A stretch of DNA of 64,000 nucleotides from Dongia sedimenti (GCA_030715195.1 JAUYVI010000004.1:458845-522844); one strand, 5' to 3'. Shown: positions 25,659-35,043, counted from the first letter of the stretch. The notes: a model not told the origin generated them from the letters alone. Program-made: numbers and translations.

Positions 25659-25673
25659 GCTGAATCATTCAGC
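25659..25673. promoter_or_regulatory. 15 bp palindrome, candidate LysR operator
   Basis: GCTGAAT-C-ATTCAGC is a perfect 7-1-7 palindrome, 74 bp upstream of the LysR start and 156 bp before the NmrA-like gene. The location fits a LysR-family autoregulatory site, although it gives T-N9-A rather than the classic T-N11-A spacing. Confidence 0.4.
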
Positions 25674-25828
25674 CGTTTCCCCTAAATCCCGGGTCACGGC
25701 GAGGTCACCGCGAAGCGGTCACCGGGTGGAAAGAAATATCCACGTCTGAACAAGAGGTTAACTTGCGCCGGCCTGGCATAGATCCCGCCCGATGCAATCG
25801 GACATCATTCCATCAGAGGAGAAATCTC

Positions 25829-26710
25829 ATGTACGCCATCACTGGAATCACCGGCAAGGTCGGCGGAACCCTTGCGGCCGCACTGCTTGCAGAAGGACAG
25901 CCGGTCCGCGCCGTCGTCCGCGACCGGGCGAAAGGCGAAGCCTGGGCCGCAAAGGGATGCGAAGTCGCCTTGGCCGAGATGGAAGATGCCGCGAGCTTGG
26001 CGAAAGCGTTTGCCGGCGCGGAAGCCGTCTTCATCCTGCCGCCGTCGGAGTTCGACCCGGCGCCGGACTTCCCGGAGGCGCACCGCGTCATCGACGCGGT
26101 GAGAACCGCGCTCCTCCAGGCACCTCCCGCACGCGCCGTGTGCCTTTCGACCATCGGGGCGGATGCGCCGCATGAGAACCTGCTGACGCAGCGCACACTG
26201 CTGGAACAGGCGCTGAGCGCGATCGACATTCCGGTGACCTTCCTCCGGCCCGCCTGGTTCATGGAGAACGCCGCCTGGGACGTGGCGGCGGCACGCAACG
26301 ACGGCGTGCTGCGCAGTTTCCTGCAACCCGCCGACCGTGCGATCTCCATGGTTTCGACGCGGGATGTCGGTCGCGCCGCCGCTGATCTCATGCAGCAGAA
26401 ATGGTCCGGAATCCGGATCGTCGAGCTGGAAGGACCGCGCCGCGTCTCCCCGAACGACATCGCTTCGGCCTTCGCCGCCGCGCTCGGCCGGCCGGTCCGG
26501 GTCGAAATCGTCGCTCGTCCGCTCTGGGAGGGAATCTTCCGCGCGCAAGGTACGCGCAATCCCGAACCCCGGATCCGCATGCTGGATGGCTTCAATGAAG
26601 GCTGGATCGCCTTCCGGGGCGACAGCAGCAACCTGATGAAGGGCACCACGCCCATCGCGGAGGTCATCGCGGCGCTCGTGGCCGACGCCGCCGCCAACAA
26701 GGCCGCTTGA
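25829..26710 (+). CDS. NmrA-like NAD(P)-binding protein
   Basis: A 293-residue NAD(P)-binding Rossmann protein of the NmrA/quinone-oxidoreductase-2 type. The N-terminus MYAITGITGKVGGTLAAALL has the dinucleotide-binding glycines; FLRPAWFMENAAWD near residue 145 is typical of the family. It may be an NAD(P)H:quinone oxidoreductase or a redox-sensing regulator; sequence does not decide. The start at 25829 has an AGAGGAG site. It is divergent from LysR and followed 28 bp later by an aldo/keto reductase gene, probably in one operon. Confidence 0.8.
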   Translation: MYAITGITGKVGGTLAAALLAEGQPVRAVVRDRAKGEAWAAKGCEVALAEMEDAASLAKAFAGAEAVFILPPSEFDPAPDFPEAHRVIDAVRTALLQAPPARAVCLSTIGADAPHENLLTQRTLLEQALSAIDIPVTFLRPAWFMENAAWDVAAARNDGVLRSFLQPADRAISMVSTRDVGRAAADLMQQKWSGIRIVELEGPRRVSPNDIASAFAAALGRPVRVEIVARPLWEGIFRAQGTRNPEPRIRMLDGFNEGWIAFRGDSSNLMKGTTPIAEVIAALVADAAANKAA

Positions 26711-26738
26711 ATAGAGAACCCTTGAAAGGCGAATCCCC

Positions 26739-27593
26739 ATGAACCCGATCCCGAACCTCAAGCCGGACCGCAGCGCGACGCATGGAGTCGCCATTCCGCG
26801 GCTCGGCTTCGGCACCTTCCGCATGCCCGGCGCCGACGCCCAGCCGGTGGTGGAAAGTGCCCTCGCGCTGGGTTACCGGCATATCGACACCGCGGCGATG
26901 TATGCGAACGAGGCCGCCGTCGGCGCCGCGATCGCGGCCTCCGCCATTGCGCGCGACCAGCTTTTCGTAACCACCAAGGTCTGGCACGACCAGCTCTCGC
27001 CGGACCTGCTGCGGCGCGCCTTCGACGACAGCCTGGACAAGCTCGGCCTCGATCACGTCGATCTCTATATGATCCACTGGCCGAGCCCTGATATGAACAT
27101 GGCCGCGACGCTGGAAGCGATGATCCGGCTGCAAGAGCAGGGCGTCACGCGGTCGATCGGTGTCTGCAACTTCAACCTGCCGATGCTCCGCAATGCGGTG
27201 GAGAAGATCGGGGCACCGATCGCCGCGGTGCAGCTCGAATACCATTCCTTCCTGTCGCAAGCGGCGGTGCTCGCCTATCTGCGGAGCAAGGGTATTCCGC
27301 TGACCGCCTATGCGCCGCTGGCGCAAGGCCGGGCGTCCCAGGACCCGACCCTCGCCGCCTTGGGACGCAAGCGGGGGGCGAGTGCGGCGCAGATGGCGAT
27401 CGCCTGGTTGCTCGATCAGGACGGCGTCATCGTCATCCCGAAGGCCGGACGCCCGGAAAGCCAGAGCGCGAATCTCGAAGCGCAAGCGCTCCGCCTGGAC
27501 GACGCGGACCGCACCGCGATCGCCGCCCTTCCGAAGGACCAGCGCTTCGTCCGGCCGCCGTTCGCGCCGGACTGGAATGCCGTCTCCCTGTAG
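26739..27593 (+). CDS. aldo/keto reductase
   Basis: A 284-residue NADPH-dependent aldo/keto reductase of the 2,5-diketo-gluconate reductase type. Catalytic residues appear in order: Asp in YRHIDTAAMYANEA, then Tyr in the same segment, Lys in VTTKVWHDQL, and His in LYMIHWPSPD. The NADP-binding end is IPKAGRPESQSANLEA. It likely reduces reactive aldehydes or keto sugars. It follows the NmrA-like gene and is presumably under the divergent LysR regulator. Confidence 0.88.
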   Translation: MNPIPNLKPDRSATHGVAIPRLGFGTFRMPGADAQPVVESALALGYRHIDTAAMYANEAAVGAAIAASAIARDQLFVTTKVWHDQLSPDLLRRAFDDSLDKLGLDHVDLYMIHWPSPDMNMAATLEAMIRLQEQGVTRSIGVCNFNLPMLRNAVEKIGAPIAAVQLEYHSFLSQAAVLAYLRSKGIPLTAYAPLAQGRASQDPTLAALGRKRGASAAQMAIAWLLDQDGVIVIPKAGRPESQSANLEAQALRLDDADRTAIAALPKDQRFVRPPFAPDWNAVSL

Positions 27594-28359
27594 AGGCAGA
27601 GTAGGTCGCGGACGAGCTGCCGTGCCTGGAGATATCGGCCGAGACGCTCACTGCCCTCGGAAGCCGCGGGGTCAAGCTGGGCATCGATCTCCATGGCCCG
27701 GGTGAGTGACGGCTGCATACTCCCGAATTCAGGCTTATGCGACAGTGGGCGACAAGTTCGCCCGATCGTGCTATGATCTGCGCTTGTCCGCCGGCCTGTC
27801 CGCCGGAGCCCCAGCGAAGATGGAAGCTCCAGCGAAAACGGAAACGTGCAGCGCGGTGGCGGGTGCTTTTTTGACATGGTGAATTCTGCATCGAAAGTCG
27901 CGCGCGACGGGACGGACGGTGTCTGCTGCTTTGCAACGCAGACCGGACCCAGACAGGAAAAATGTTTCATGCAGAATCAGCATAACGCGCGGCGTTCATC
28001 GTCGACGTGGGGCCTGGCTCGTCTTGAACGTGCGATGCGCTGAACGGGCTTCGATCATCCCGGCGCGAAGCCCCAACTTGTACCCAGCTTTTACGAAACG
28101 AAGAATCGCTTCGCGCCTTTCCAGCGGGAGAAAAGCCCGCGTTGCCAAAGGCTTGACCTGCTTTGCGCCGGTTCGAAATGCCAATGGCCGTAAAAGCTGA
28201 ACCTGATTGCATCGAGTCGCCCGCCGCCGGCCCAACGCAGACAGGACACAGACGGAATCGCAAATCCGTTCGGCTCGCGAATGCCCGAAAAGCGTTCAGC
28301 GTCGGGCGCTTGATGGACGCAGACCGATACCGGCCGTCTGCGTCCGCCACCGTTCCCGG
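27594..28359. other. 766 bp intergenic region without a convincing gene
   Basis: No open frame here has a good start signal and protein-like composition. The first 115 bp hold a possible gene remnant (27605-27709). A stretch of about 23 bp (27934-27957) recurs in direct orientation at 28233-28255 with core CAACGCAGAC and GGAC, CAGAC blocks. The 28060-28200 part has an imperfect inverted layout and a different texture, with more A and T, which may be a dispersed repeat. No tRNA or clear terminator was found. Confidence 0.5.
27605..27709 (+). pseudogene. possible C-terminal remnant of a small protein
   Basis: This frame, entered just after a stop codon, reads VADELPCLEISAETLTALGS and ends in a beta-strand-like GVKLGIDLHG before a TGA. 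It looks like the tail of a DUF4279-type protein that has lost its front. There is no start codon or binding site, and the segment is short, so chance resemblance is possible. Confidence 0.25.
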
Positions 28360-29334
28360 CTACCCCGCGATCGCATACTCCGCCGCGGCCTTCTTCACCG
28401 GCGTGTTCTGCATGAAGGCCCAGGTGTGGTCGAACGACTGCACGCCGGCCTGGGAGCCCAGGCCCGTGGCGTTGAGCGCCGAGGTCGCCTGGGCGAAGCG
28501 CACCGCGGTCTCGGCCGGCATGCCGCGGCAGAGGCCCACCGCGAAGCCGGCATTGAAGGCATCGCCGCAGCCGCAGGTGCATTTCACGTCGATGTCGAAG
28601 GCGGGCAGGGCGAAGCGCGTCCCGTTGGCGTGCCGGTAATAGGCGCCGTCGCCGCCCAGGGTGAACACGCAGCACTGGACGCCGAGATCGAGGAAGAAGC
28701 GGGCCGCCTGCTCCATGTCCTCGATGTTCGAGAGGGCGCGGGCCTCCTCGATCGAGGGCAGGAAGTAATCGACATGGGGCAGCACCTCGGCGACCGCCTT
28801 CATGTCGTCGGGCGAGGTCGCGAACACGTCGAGCGTGGTGATGGCGCCCTTGCGCTTCGCTTCCCGCATCAGCTCGGCATTGCGGCCGCGGCGGTCCATG
28901 GTCTCGGTCAGGCCGATGCCGCCGATATGCACCACCTTGGCGTCGGTGACTTGCTCGAGCAGCCGATCATCGACATAGAAGTCGCCGGTGGCGCCCTTCA
29001 TGTGCAAAGCCGGGCGCGAGCCGTCGGCGCGTGTGGTCACGATCGAGGACGAGGTCTTGCCGCCCTTGATCACCTGCATGCCGGAGGCATCGACGCCGAA
29101 GTCGGCCAGCCGTTCCAGCACCCACTTGCCCATCAGGTCGTCGCCGACGCCGCCGACCGCGAGCGTCTTCAGCCCCATCTTCGCCGCGGCGATGGCGGCG
29201 GTGCCGGCGGCGCCGGAGACCGCCAAGGTCAGCTCGTCGATGAAGTAACAGCCGCCGCCGGGCGGCACGGCGGTGAAGGGCCAGCCCAGGCAGTCGAAAG
29301 TGTAGAAACCGGTCGACGAGAAATCGTATTTCAT
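28360..29334 (-). CDS. PfkB-family carbohydrate kinase
   Basis: A 324-residue ribokinase-like kinase. The second PfkB signature is CTCGCGDAFNAGFAVGLCRG near residue 257, with the catalytic Asp in GDAFNAG. The N-terminal glycine-rich block is DELTLAVSGAAGTAAIAAAK, and DYFLPSIEEARALSN is the expected middle motif. The start at 29334 has a GGGAGGA site. It is the last gene of a six-gene leftward operon with SorC regulator and E1/E2 subunits, so it should phosphorylate the unknown sugar or polyol handled there. Confidence 0.85.
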   Translation of the reverse strand: MKYDFSSTGFYTFDCLGWPFTAVPPGGGCYFIDELTLAVSGAAGTAAIAAAKMGLKTLAVGGVGDDLMGKWVLERLADFGVDASGMQVIKGGKTSSSIVTTRADGSRPALHMKGATGDFYVDDRLLEQVTDAKVVHIGGIGLTETMDRRGRNAELMREAKRKGAITTLDVFATSPDDMKAVAEVLPHVDYFLPSIEEARALSNIEDMEQAARFFLDLGVQCCVFTLGGDGAYYRHANGTRFALPAFDIDVKCTCGCGDAFNAGFAVGLCRGMPAETAVRFAQATSALNATGLGSQAGVQSFDHTWAFMQNTPVKKAAAEYAIAG

Positions 29335-29385
29335 AAGCCGTTCCTCCCGACTGCGGTTGCCGCCGAGCGACCGGGGACCCGCAGC

Positions 29386-30366
29386 CTACTTTTTTCGAAT
29401 CAACAGTTCCTGCGCCGTCGCCTCGGTGGTGATGAGCGCGTTGCAGTCGATCAGCTTCATGGCGCCGAGCAGCGCCTCGACCTTCTCCGACCCGCCGGAG
29501 CAGATCACCCGGCGCGGCACCTTGCGCAGGGTCGGGACCGGGATCGACATCACCCGGTCGTTGACCGAATGGTCGACCAGCTTGCCGTCGCGGTCGTAGA
29601 AATGACAGAGCACGTCGCCGACCGCGCCCGCGCGCACCAGCTCGGCGCGCTCGGTCTCGGAAACGAGATTCACTTTGAAGGTGCTGGAGCTGGCGGCGAT
29701 ATAGCCGACGCTCATCACCGCCATGTCGAGCCGCTCGGCGCGGCGAAAGACTTCGTTGAGGCCGCAGCGCTCGATCAGCGCGGTGCGGGTCGCGGGCGAA
29801 TCCACCAAAGCCGGGGCGGGGAGCAGATAGCAATCCGCATCGGTGATCCGCGCGAACTGCCAGGCGAACTCCGCGGGGTTGTAATGCCGCGCCTGCAGGA
29901 TGCCGCCCATCATCGAGACCACCCGCAGGTTCTCGACATCCTTGGGCGCCAGGGTCTGCAGCGCGTCGTGCAGGGTGGTGCCCCAGCCGACGCCGACCGA
30001 CATGTCGGAATGCAGATGCTCGGAGAGGTACATGCCGGTCGCGACGCCGATCGAGCGCGCGATATGGGCGGGATCGGTGGGCTCGGGCACGACCACCGCC
30101 TCGTCGAGGCCGAAGGTCTGGCGCAGCCGCTTCTCGAGATCGAGGCATTCGGCGATGTCGCCTTCGATCCAGATCTTGACCTCGCGCTGCTTCAGCGCCT
30201 CGTTGATGTTGCGGACGACGGTGACCCGGCCGATGTCGAGCTTTTCGGCGATCTCGTTCTGGGTCAGCCCCTCGACATAATACATCCAGGCGATGCGGAT
30301 GCGGTTGCGGGCGAGCCGCCCGCTCCGGCGCAATTCCCGACCGCTCGCCTGCTCGTCACGCGGCAT
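29386..30366 (-). CDS. SorC/DeoR-like sugar-sensing transcriptional regulator
   Basis: A 326-residue SorC-family regulator. The helix-turn-helix is at about residues 25-55 (VEGLTQNEIAEKLDIGRVTV) followed by the sugar-phosphate-binding domain with SVGVGWGTTLHDALQTL and SMMGGILQARHYN; ICSGGSEKVEALLGAM lies near the C-terminus. The start at 30366 is preferred over 30423 because AAAGGGA lies upstream at normal distance. It sits between the dehydrogenase E2 gene and the kinase gene and probably senses the phosphorylated product of that kinase and regulates the operon. Confidence 0.87.
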   Translation of the reverse strand: MPRDEQASGRELRRSGRLARNRIRIAWMYYVEGLTQNEIAEKLDIGRVTVVRNINEALKQREVKIWIEGDIAECLDLEKRLRQTFGLDEAVVVPEPTDPAHIARSIGVATGMYLSEHLHSDMSVGVGWGTTLHDALQTLAPKDVENLRVVSMMGGILQARHYNPAEFAWQFARITDADCYLLPAPALVDSPATRTALIERCGLNEVFRRAERLDMAVMSVGYIAASSSTFKVNLVSETERAELVRAGAVGDVLCHFYDRDGKLVDHSVNDRVMSIPVPTLRKVPRRVICSGGSEKVEALLGAMKLIDCNALITTEATAQELLIRKK

Positions 30367-30434
30367 GACCGACTGTCCCTTTCGCGAACCCCTCGACTGA
30401 ATAGCATAGGGATCGGGCGTCATCCTAGCAGGCT

Positions 30435-31625
30435 CTAGACCAGGAGCCGGAGGGGTTGTTCGATCAGGCTGCGGAAGGCCGCCAGGAGCTGCGCCCCGAC
30501 CGCGCCGTCCACCACGCGATGGTCGCAGGACAGGGTGCATTCCATGCGGGTCCCGATCCGGATCTCGTCGCCGGCCACGACCGGCTGGCGGGTCGCGGCG
30601 CCGACCGCGAGGATGGTGGCCTGGGGCGGGTTGATGATCGCCGCGAAGGACTCGACGCCGTACATGCCGAGATTGGAGACCGTGGTGGTGCCGCCGGCAT
30701 AGTCCGATGGCAGGAGCTTCCGCGCCTTGGCCCGGTCGGCGAGCGTCTTGATCTCGGCGGCGATCTGGCCGAGCGGCTTCGCTTCGACGGCGCGGACCAC
30801 CGGGGTGAACAACCCGCCCTCGACCGCCACCGCGACGCTGACATCGACGCTGCGGTGCCGCTGGATGCCCGCGTCGCTCCAGCTGGCATTGGCCTCGGGC
30901 ACTTGGCGCAGCGCCAACGCCAGCGCCTTCACCACGAAATCATTGACCGAGAGTTTCGGCAGGCCCTCGACCGCATTGATCTCCTGCCGGAGCTTCAGCA
31001 GCCGCTCCACGTCGCAGGCGGCACCGAGATAGAAATGCGGCACCGTGGTCTTGGAGAAGACCAGCCGCTCGGCAATCGTGCGCCGCATAGTGTCGATCGG
31101 AATGAGATCGCTATCGGCGGCGGGTGGAGCCTTGGCCTCCGGCGCGGGCGTGCTCAAATGTTGCTGGACGTCCTCGGCGCGGATCCGGCCGCGCGGCCCG
31201 CTGCCGGCGAGCGCCGCCAGTTCGAGACCATGCGCGCGCGCGATGCGGCGCGCCAGCGGTGTCGCGCGCGGCTTCGACGAATCGCCGTTGGTCGCAGGCA
31301 TGATCGCGACGGGCTGCGGCTTCGGCGCATCTTGCGTCTTTGCTGTCGGCGCTTCGGTGGGCAGCCGTATGGCGCCCACATCCTCGCCTTCACCGAAGAT
31401 GAAGGCGACGGCGACACCCACGGGAACAACGGCACCCACTTCTGCCGAGATCCGGCCGATCGTGCCGTCGCCCGGCGCCTCGACCTCCATGGTCGATTTG
31501 TCGGTCTCGATCTCGAAGATGGTGGCGCCCTTCTTGACTCGGTCGCCGTCCTTCACCAGCCAGCGGCTGATGGTGCCGGCGGCCATGTCCATATCGACCT
31601 TGGGCAGGATGACTTCGATCGGCAT
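30435..31625 (-). CDS. dihydrolipoamide acyltransferase (E2)
   Basis: A 396-residue E2 component. One N-terminal lipoyl domain has the lipoylated lysine in [17 protein letters not shown] near residue 43. A subunit-binding domain follows ([20 protein letters not shown], about residues 120-155), then the catalytic domain ending with the active-site [16 protein letters not shown]. The acyl group may be acetyl (acetoin or pyruvate) or another 2-oxo-acid unit. E1 beta lies 3 bp upstream. No E3 (lipoamide dehydrogenase) gene is in the operon, so a shared E3 from elsewhere is implied. Confidence 0.88.
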   Translation of the reverse strand: MPIEVILPKVDMDMAAGTISRWLVKDGDRVKKGATIFEIETDKSTMEVEAPGDGTIGRISAEVGAVVPVGVAVAFIFGEGEDVGAIRLPTEAPTAKTQDAPKPQPVAIMPATNGDSSKPRATPLARRIARAHGLELAALAGSGPRGRIRAEDVQQHLSTPAPEAKAPPAADSDLIPIDTMRRTIAERLVFSKTTVPHFYLGAACDVERLLKLRQEINAVEGLPKLSVNDFVVKALALALRQVPEANASWSDAGIQRHRSVDVSVAVAVEGGLFTPVVRAVEAKPLGQIAAEIKTLADRAKARKLLPSDYAGGTTTVSNLGMYGVESFAAIINPPQATILAVGAATRQPVVAGDEIRIGTRMECTLSCDHRVVDGAVGAQLLAAFRSLIEQPLRLLV

Positions 31626-31628
31626 GTT

Positions 31629-32630
31629 TCAGATCCGACCCTGCAGCAGATCGCGCACCCTGGCGACGATCACCTCGGTCTGCGGCACCGAAGCCTTCTC
31701 GAGGACGGGATTGTAGGGGATCGGCGCTTCGGCGCCGCCGAGGCGCAGGATCGGCGCATCGAGATAATCGAAGGCCTCGCTCTCGGCGATCATGGCGCTG
31801 ATCTCGGCGCCCATGCCGAGGGTTTTGACGCCCTCGTAGACGCAGGCGAGGCGGCCGGTCTTCTTCACGCTCGCGATGATGGTCGCGGTATCGATCGGGC
31901 GCAGGGTGCGCAGATCGATCACCTCCGCATCGATGCCTTCGCCGCTGAGGATCTCCGCGGCCTCCAGCGCGCGATGCACCATGATCGAGGTAGCGACGAT
32001 GGAGATGCCGGTGCCGGCGCGGCGCACGATCGCCTTGCCGATCGGCACGCGATAGGGCTCGGCCGGCACGTCGCCCTTCATCTTGTAGAGCAGCTTGTGC
32101 TCGAAGACCATGACCGGGTCGGGATCGTCGATTGCCGCGAGCAGCATGCCCTTGATGTCATAGGGGGTCGAAGGCTGGATCACCTTCAGGCCCGGCACAT
32201 GCGCCAGCCAGGCTTCCAGCGACTGGCTGTGCTGCGCGGCGGCACCGGTGCCGGAGCCGGCCGGGAAGCGCATCACCAGCGGCACCGAGACCTTGCCGCC
32301 CAGCATGAAGCGGATCTTGGCGGCCTGGTTGACGATCTGCTCCAGGGCGAGTGCGGAGAAGTCGGAGAACTGGAACTCGAACACCGGCCGGCAGCCCGCG
32401 AGCGCCGCGCCGACCGCGACCCCCGCAGCACCCAGCTCGGCGATCGGCGTGTCCATGACGCGATCTTCGCCGTAGCGGTGCACCAGGTCGCCGGTCACCT
32501 GGAAGGCGCCGCCATAGACGCCGATATCCTCGCCCATGAGAAACACGCGCGGATCGGCGTCCATCGCCTGCGCCAGCGCTTCCTGGATCGCCTGGGCGTA
32601 GCTCAGCTCACGGATGGCGGGGGCGTTCAT
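31629..32630 (-). CDS. 2-oxo acid/acetoin dehydrogenase E1 beta subunit
   Basis: A 333-residue E1 beta subunit of a thiamine-diphosphate-dependent dehydrogenase. Family motifs include [19 protein letters not shown] near residue 28, [20 protein letters not shown] and [20 protein letters not shown]. The start overlaps the stop of E1 alpha by 4 bp. It resembles acetoin dehydrogenase AcoB and pyruvate dehydrogenase beta about equally; context with sugar kinase, SorC and SAF oxidoreductase suggests a specialised substrate. Confidence 0.88.
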   Translation of the reverse strand: MNAPAIRELSYAQAIQEALAQAMDADPRVFLMGEDIGVYGGAFQVTGDLVHRYGEDRVMDTPIAELGAAGVAVGAALAGCRPVFEFQFSDFSALALEQIVNQAAKIRFMLGGKVSVPLVMRFPAGSGTGAAAQHSQSLEAWLAHVPGLKVIQPSTPYDIKGMLLAAIDDPDPVMVFEHKLLYKMKGDVPAEPYRVPIGKAIVRRAGTGISIVATSIMVHRALEAAEILSGEGIDAEVIDLRTLRPIDTATIIASVKKTGRLACVYEGVKTLGMGAEISAMIAESEAFDYLDAPILRLGGAEAPIPYNPVLEKASVPQTEVIVARVRDLLQGRI

Positions 32631-33652
32631 GCGAGATCGACCGTATAGACGTCGCGGGTGACTTCATCGGGCGTCGGATCGGTGCCCTCGCGGGCGAAGT
32701 CGATGGCTTCTGCGATCTCCTGCTCGGCCGCGGCGCGGATGGTGTCGACCTGGGCTTCATCGAGGATGCCGCGCGCGATCAGCTCCAGCTCGAAATGCCG
32801 GATCGGATCCTTGGCGGCCCATTCCTCGATCTCTTCCTTGCTGCGATAGCGGTTGCGGTCGCTCTTGGAATGGCCGCGGATCCGGTAGGTCTTGCATTCG
32901 ATCAGGCTCGGGCCTTCGCCGGCGCGAGCCCGCGCGGTCGCTTCCATCACCGCCTCGGACACATCCTCGATGCGGTTGCCATCGACGATGACGCCCGGCA
33001 TGCGATAGCCGGCGGCGCGGTCGGCGACGTGCTCGACCGCCATCGAACGCTCGGTCGAGACCGACATGCCGTATTTGTTGTTCTCGCAGACGAAGACCAC
33101 CGGCAGCTTCCAGATCGATGCCATGTTGAGCGCCTCGTGGAAGGCGCCCTCGTTGGAGGCGCCGTCGCCGAAGAAGGAGACCGCCACGTCGTCGCGCTTC
33201 TGCTTCTTGATGGCGAGCGCAGCACCCACGGCGATCGGGATGCCGCCGGCCACGATTCCGTTGGCGCCGAGATTGCCGCTCTCGACATCGGCGATGTGCA
33301 TGGAGCCGCCGCGGCCGCGGCAATAGCCTTCTTCCTTGCCGAAGAACTCGGCGAACATCAGCTTCGGGTCGGCCCCCTTGGCGATGCAATGGCCGTGGCC
33401 GCGATGGGTCGAGGTGATGTAGTCGGTCTTGCGGAGGTGCATGCAGGAACCGACCGCGCTCGCCTCCTGGCCGATCGAGAGATGCATGGTGCCGTGAATG
33501 AGGCCGCGCATGTAGGAATCCTCGGCACCTTCCTCGAAGCGCCGGATCAGGTACATGCGGCGCAGCGCGTCCTGTAGCGCCTCCGGCTGGAACTGGCGGT
33601 AAAACGGCCGCTGGTTGGTCGGATCGGCCTCGCGGCGGGCTTGCACGTTCAT
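32627..33652 (-). CDS. 2-oxo acid/acetoin dehydrogenase E1 alpha subunit
   Basis: A 341-residue E1 alpha subunit. The thiamine-diphosphate motif runs from [20 protein letters not shown] to [12 protein letters not shown] at about residues 160-195 (GDG to NN). [11 protein letters not shown] and [10 protein letters not shown] near residues 80-115 are typical of AcoA/PdhA. It overlaps the upstream SAF oxidoreductase gene and the downstream E1 beta by 4 bp each, so all three are translationally coupled. Confidence 0.88.
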   Translation of the reverse strand: MNVQARREADPTNQRPFYRQFQPEALQDALRRMYLIRRFEEGAEDSYMRGLIHGTMHLSIGQEASAVGSCMHLRKTDYITSTHRGHGHCIAKGADPKLMFAEFFGKEEGYCRGRGGSMHIADVESGNLGANGIVAGGIPIAVGAALAIKKQKRDDVAVSFFGDGASNEGAFHEALNMASIWKLPVVFVCENNKYGMSVSTERSMAVEHVADRAAGYRMPGVIVDGNRIEDVSEAVMEATARARAGEGPSLIECKTYRIRGHSKSDRNRYRSKEEIEEWAAKDPIRHFELELIARGILDEAQVDTIRAAAEQEIAEAIDFAREGTDPTPDEVTRDVYTVDLA

Positions 33653-34983
33653 GCCGGGACCGCCGCCAGCAGCTCGTCCTGGCGCTTGCGCAGCTTGACG
33701 ATGCCGGCGCCTTCATCCACCGCGACATTGGCGCTGGTGAGCAGCTCGCCCTTCTTGATCGCCTTGGTCACCTTGCCCTGTTCCAAGAGGCCGCAGGGCA
33801 CGGCGCGCGCCTTCTGCGCCTCGCCATAGGTCATGATCCAGGCGCGATAGGTGTATTCGCCGATCGCATCCAGCCTGTCGCCGGGCGCCAGATCCTTCTT
33901 GGCCACCGCGCAGACCTCGGCGCTGGGCCGTGTCAGTGGGATCATGTCGGCAGTGCCGTAGAGAACGGCGCGGGCGCAGGACAGCGGCACTTCCAGGCTG
34001 GTCAGATGATAGGGGCGGTAGAAGGTGTAATAGGGGCCGGCGCCGAGCTTCAGGTCGTGCATGCGCTCGCGGAGCCGCGGATGCGCCATCTCGGCGACCA
34101 CGAAGACGCCGGGAGCGACGCCCTTGCCGATCGAATAGTCGACGACGCCCTTCTTCGAGAGCACGCCGCCGTCGCTCGCCGGGCAGAGCACCTTCTCCAA
34201 CTGATCGAGGGTCGCCGCCGGGCCGTGCATGCCCGGCCGGTCGGGGGTGAGGCCGGTCGCGTTGGCGATCGCCGCCATCTCGACCATGGTCTTCGAGCCA
34301 TCGACGAACTCGACCAGCATGCGCGGATTCATGTTCCGGCGCTTGGCCTCGTCCATATACGCGTCGGGCGTCGCATCGATGTTCAAGGGATTGTTCTTGC
34401 CCTTGCCGGCGGCGACGATCGGATAGCCGAGCCCGGTCACGAAGTTGATCAGCTCCATGCAGGAGCTGGGCTCGTCGCCGGCGCCGAGCGTGTAGACCAC
34501 ACCCATCCGCCGCGCTTCGCTGGCGAGGTAGGTGCCGATGGTCACATCGGCCTCGACATTCATCATGATCAGATGCTTGCCGTGCTCCATGGCGACCAGG
34601 CCGATCGCGGCGCCGACGGCGGGCTTGCCGGTCGCGTCGATCACCACGTCGATCCGGTCGTTGCGGCAGACCAGCTGCGCATCCTGGGTGATCGCGGTCT
34701 TGCCGGCGCTCAGGGCCGCGTCGAAATCCGCGGCGGTCTCGACGAAAGCGAAGCTCTCCGGCGGACGGCCGGCGATCTCCAGCGCGCGCTTCGCCGCCGC
34801 GACGTTGATCTCGGCGATCGCCGCGACGGTGATGCCGGTCATGTGGTCGCATTGGGTGACGATGTCGGTGCCCATCTCGCCGGACCCGACCAGGCCGATC
34901 CGGATCGGCGCCTTGGCTTGGGCGAGGCGCCGCTGCAGATCCACGGCCAGCCCACTGGCCGGCCCAATCCTGTTCGCGGGCAT
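33649..34983 (-). CDS. SAF-domain, homoserine-dehydrogenase-like oxidoreductase
   Basis: A 444-residue NAD(P)-dependent oxidoreductase with an N-terminal Rossmann domain (IGLVGSGEMGTDIVTQCDHM) and a C-terminal SAF domain from about residue 360 (KDLAPGDRLDAIGEYTYRAW). The central domain resembles homoserine dehydrogenases. This layout matches a family that includes DRL, the DXR-like reductoisomerase described in Brucella, but many members have unknown substrates and are often misnamed FlgA because of the SAF domain. It is the first gene of the operon with E1 alpha, E1 beta, E2, SorC and PfkB, so it probably oxidises or isomerises a sugar intermediate. The start at 34983 has a GGGGAGGA-like site. 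Confidence 0.72.
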   Translation of the reverse strand: MPANRIGPASGLAVDLQRRLAQAKAPIRIGLVGSGEMGTDIVTQCDHMTGITVAAIAEINVAAAKRALEIAGRPPESFAFVETAADFDAALSAGKTAITQDAQLVCRNDRIDVVIDATGKPAVGAAIGLVAMEHGKHLIMMNVEADVTIGTYLASEARRMGVVYTLGAGDEPSSCMELINFVTGLGYPIVAAGKGKNNPLNIDATPDAYMDEAKRRNMNPRMLVEFVDGSKTMVEMAAIANATGLTPDRPGMHGPAATLDQLEKVLCPASDGGVLSKKGVVDYSIGKGVAPGVFVVAEMAHPRLRERMHDLKLGAGPYYTFYRPYHLTSLEVPLSCARAVLYGTADMIPLTRPSAEVCAVAKKDLAPGDRLDAIGEYTYRAWIMTYGEAQKARAVPCGLLEQGKVTKAIKKGELLTSANVAVDEGAGIVKLRKRQDELLAAVPA

Positions 34984-35015
34984 GCGCGTTCCTCCCCTGC
35001 TGTTCGTTGCTCAAT

Positions 35016-35043
35016 TAGATACATTTATGAGTTTATGAGTCAA
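35016..35043 (-). promoter_or_regulatory. predicted promoter with tandem-repeat operator
   Basis: On the minus strand TTGACT (35043-35038), 16 bp, then TATCTA (35021-35016) form a promoter for the SAF oxidoreductase operon. The spacer carries two contiguous 8 bp copies, TTTATGAG on the plus strand at 35024-35031 and 35032-35039, placed where a repressor would block RNA polymerase; the SorC regulator of the same operon is the obvious candidate. The 309 bp gap also serves the divergent ABC gene, and no other gene is seen in it. Confidence 0.45.

Noticed and set aside
28207..32648. Long plus-strand frames across the catabolic operon (743 and 730 codons)
   Set aside because: They are antisense to PfkB, SorC, E2 and E1 genes with full family motifs, and their translations lack protein-like features.
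33649..34983. Flagellar protein FlgA
   Set aside because: Only the C-terminal SAF domain is shared; the N-terminal Rossmann domain and operon context show an oxidoreductase.
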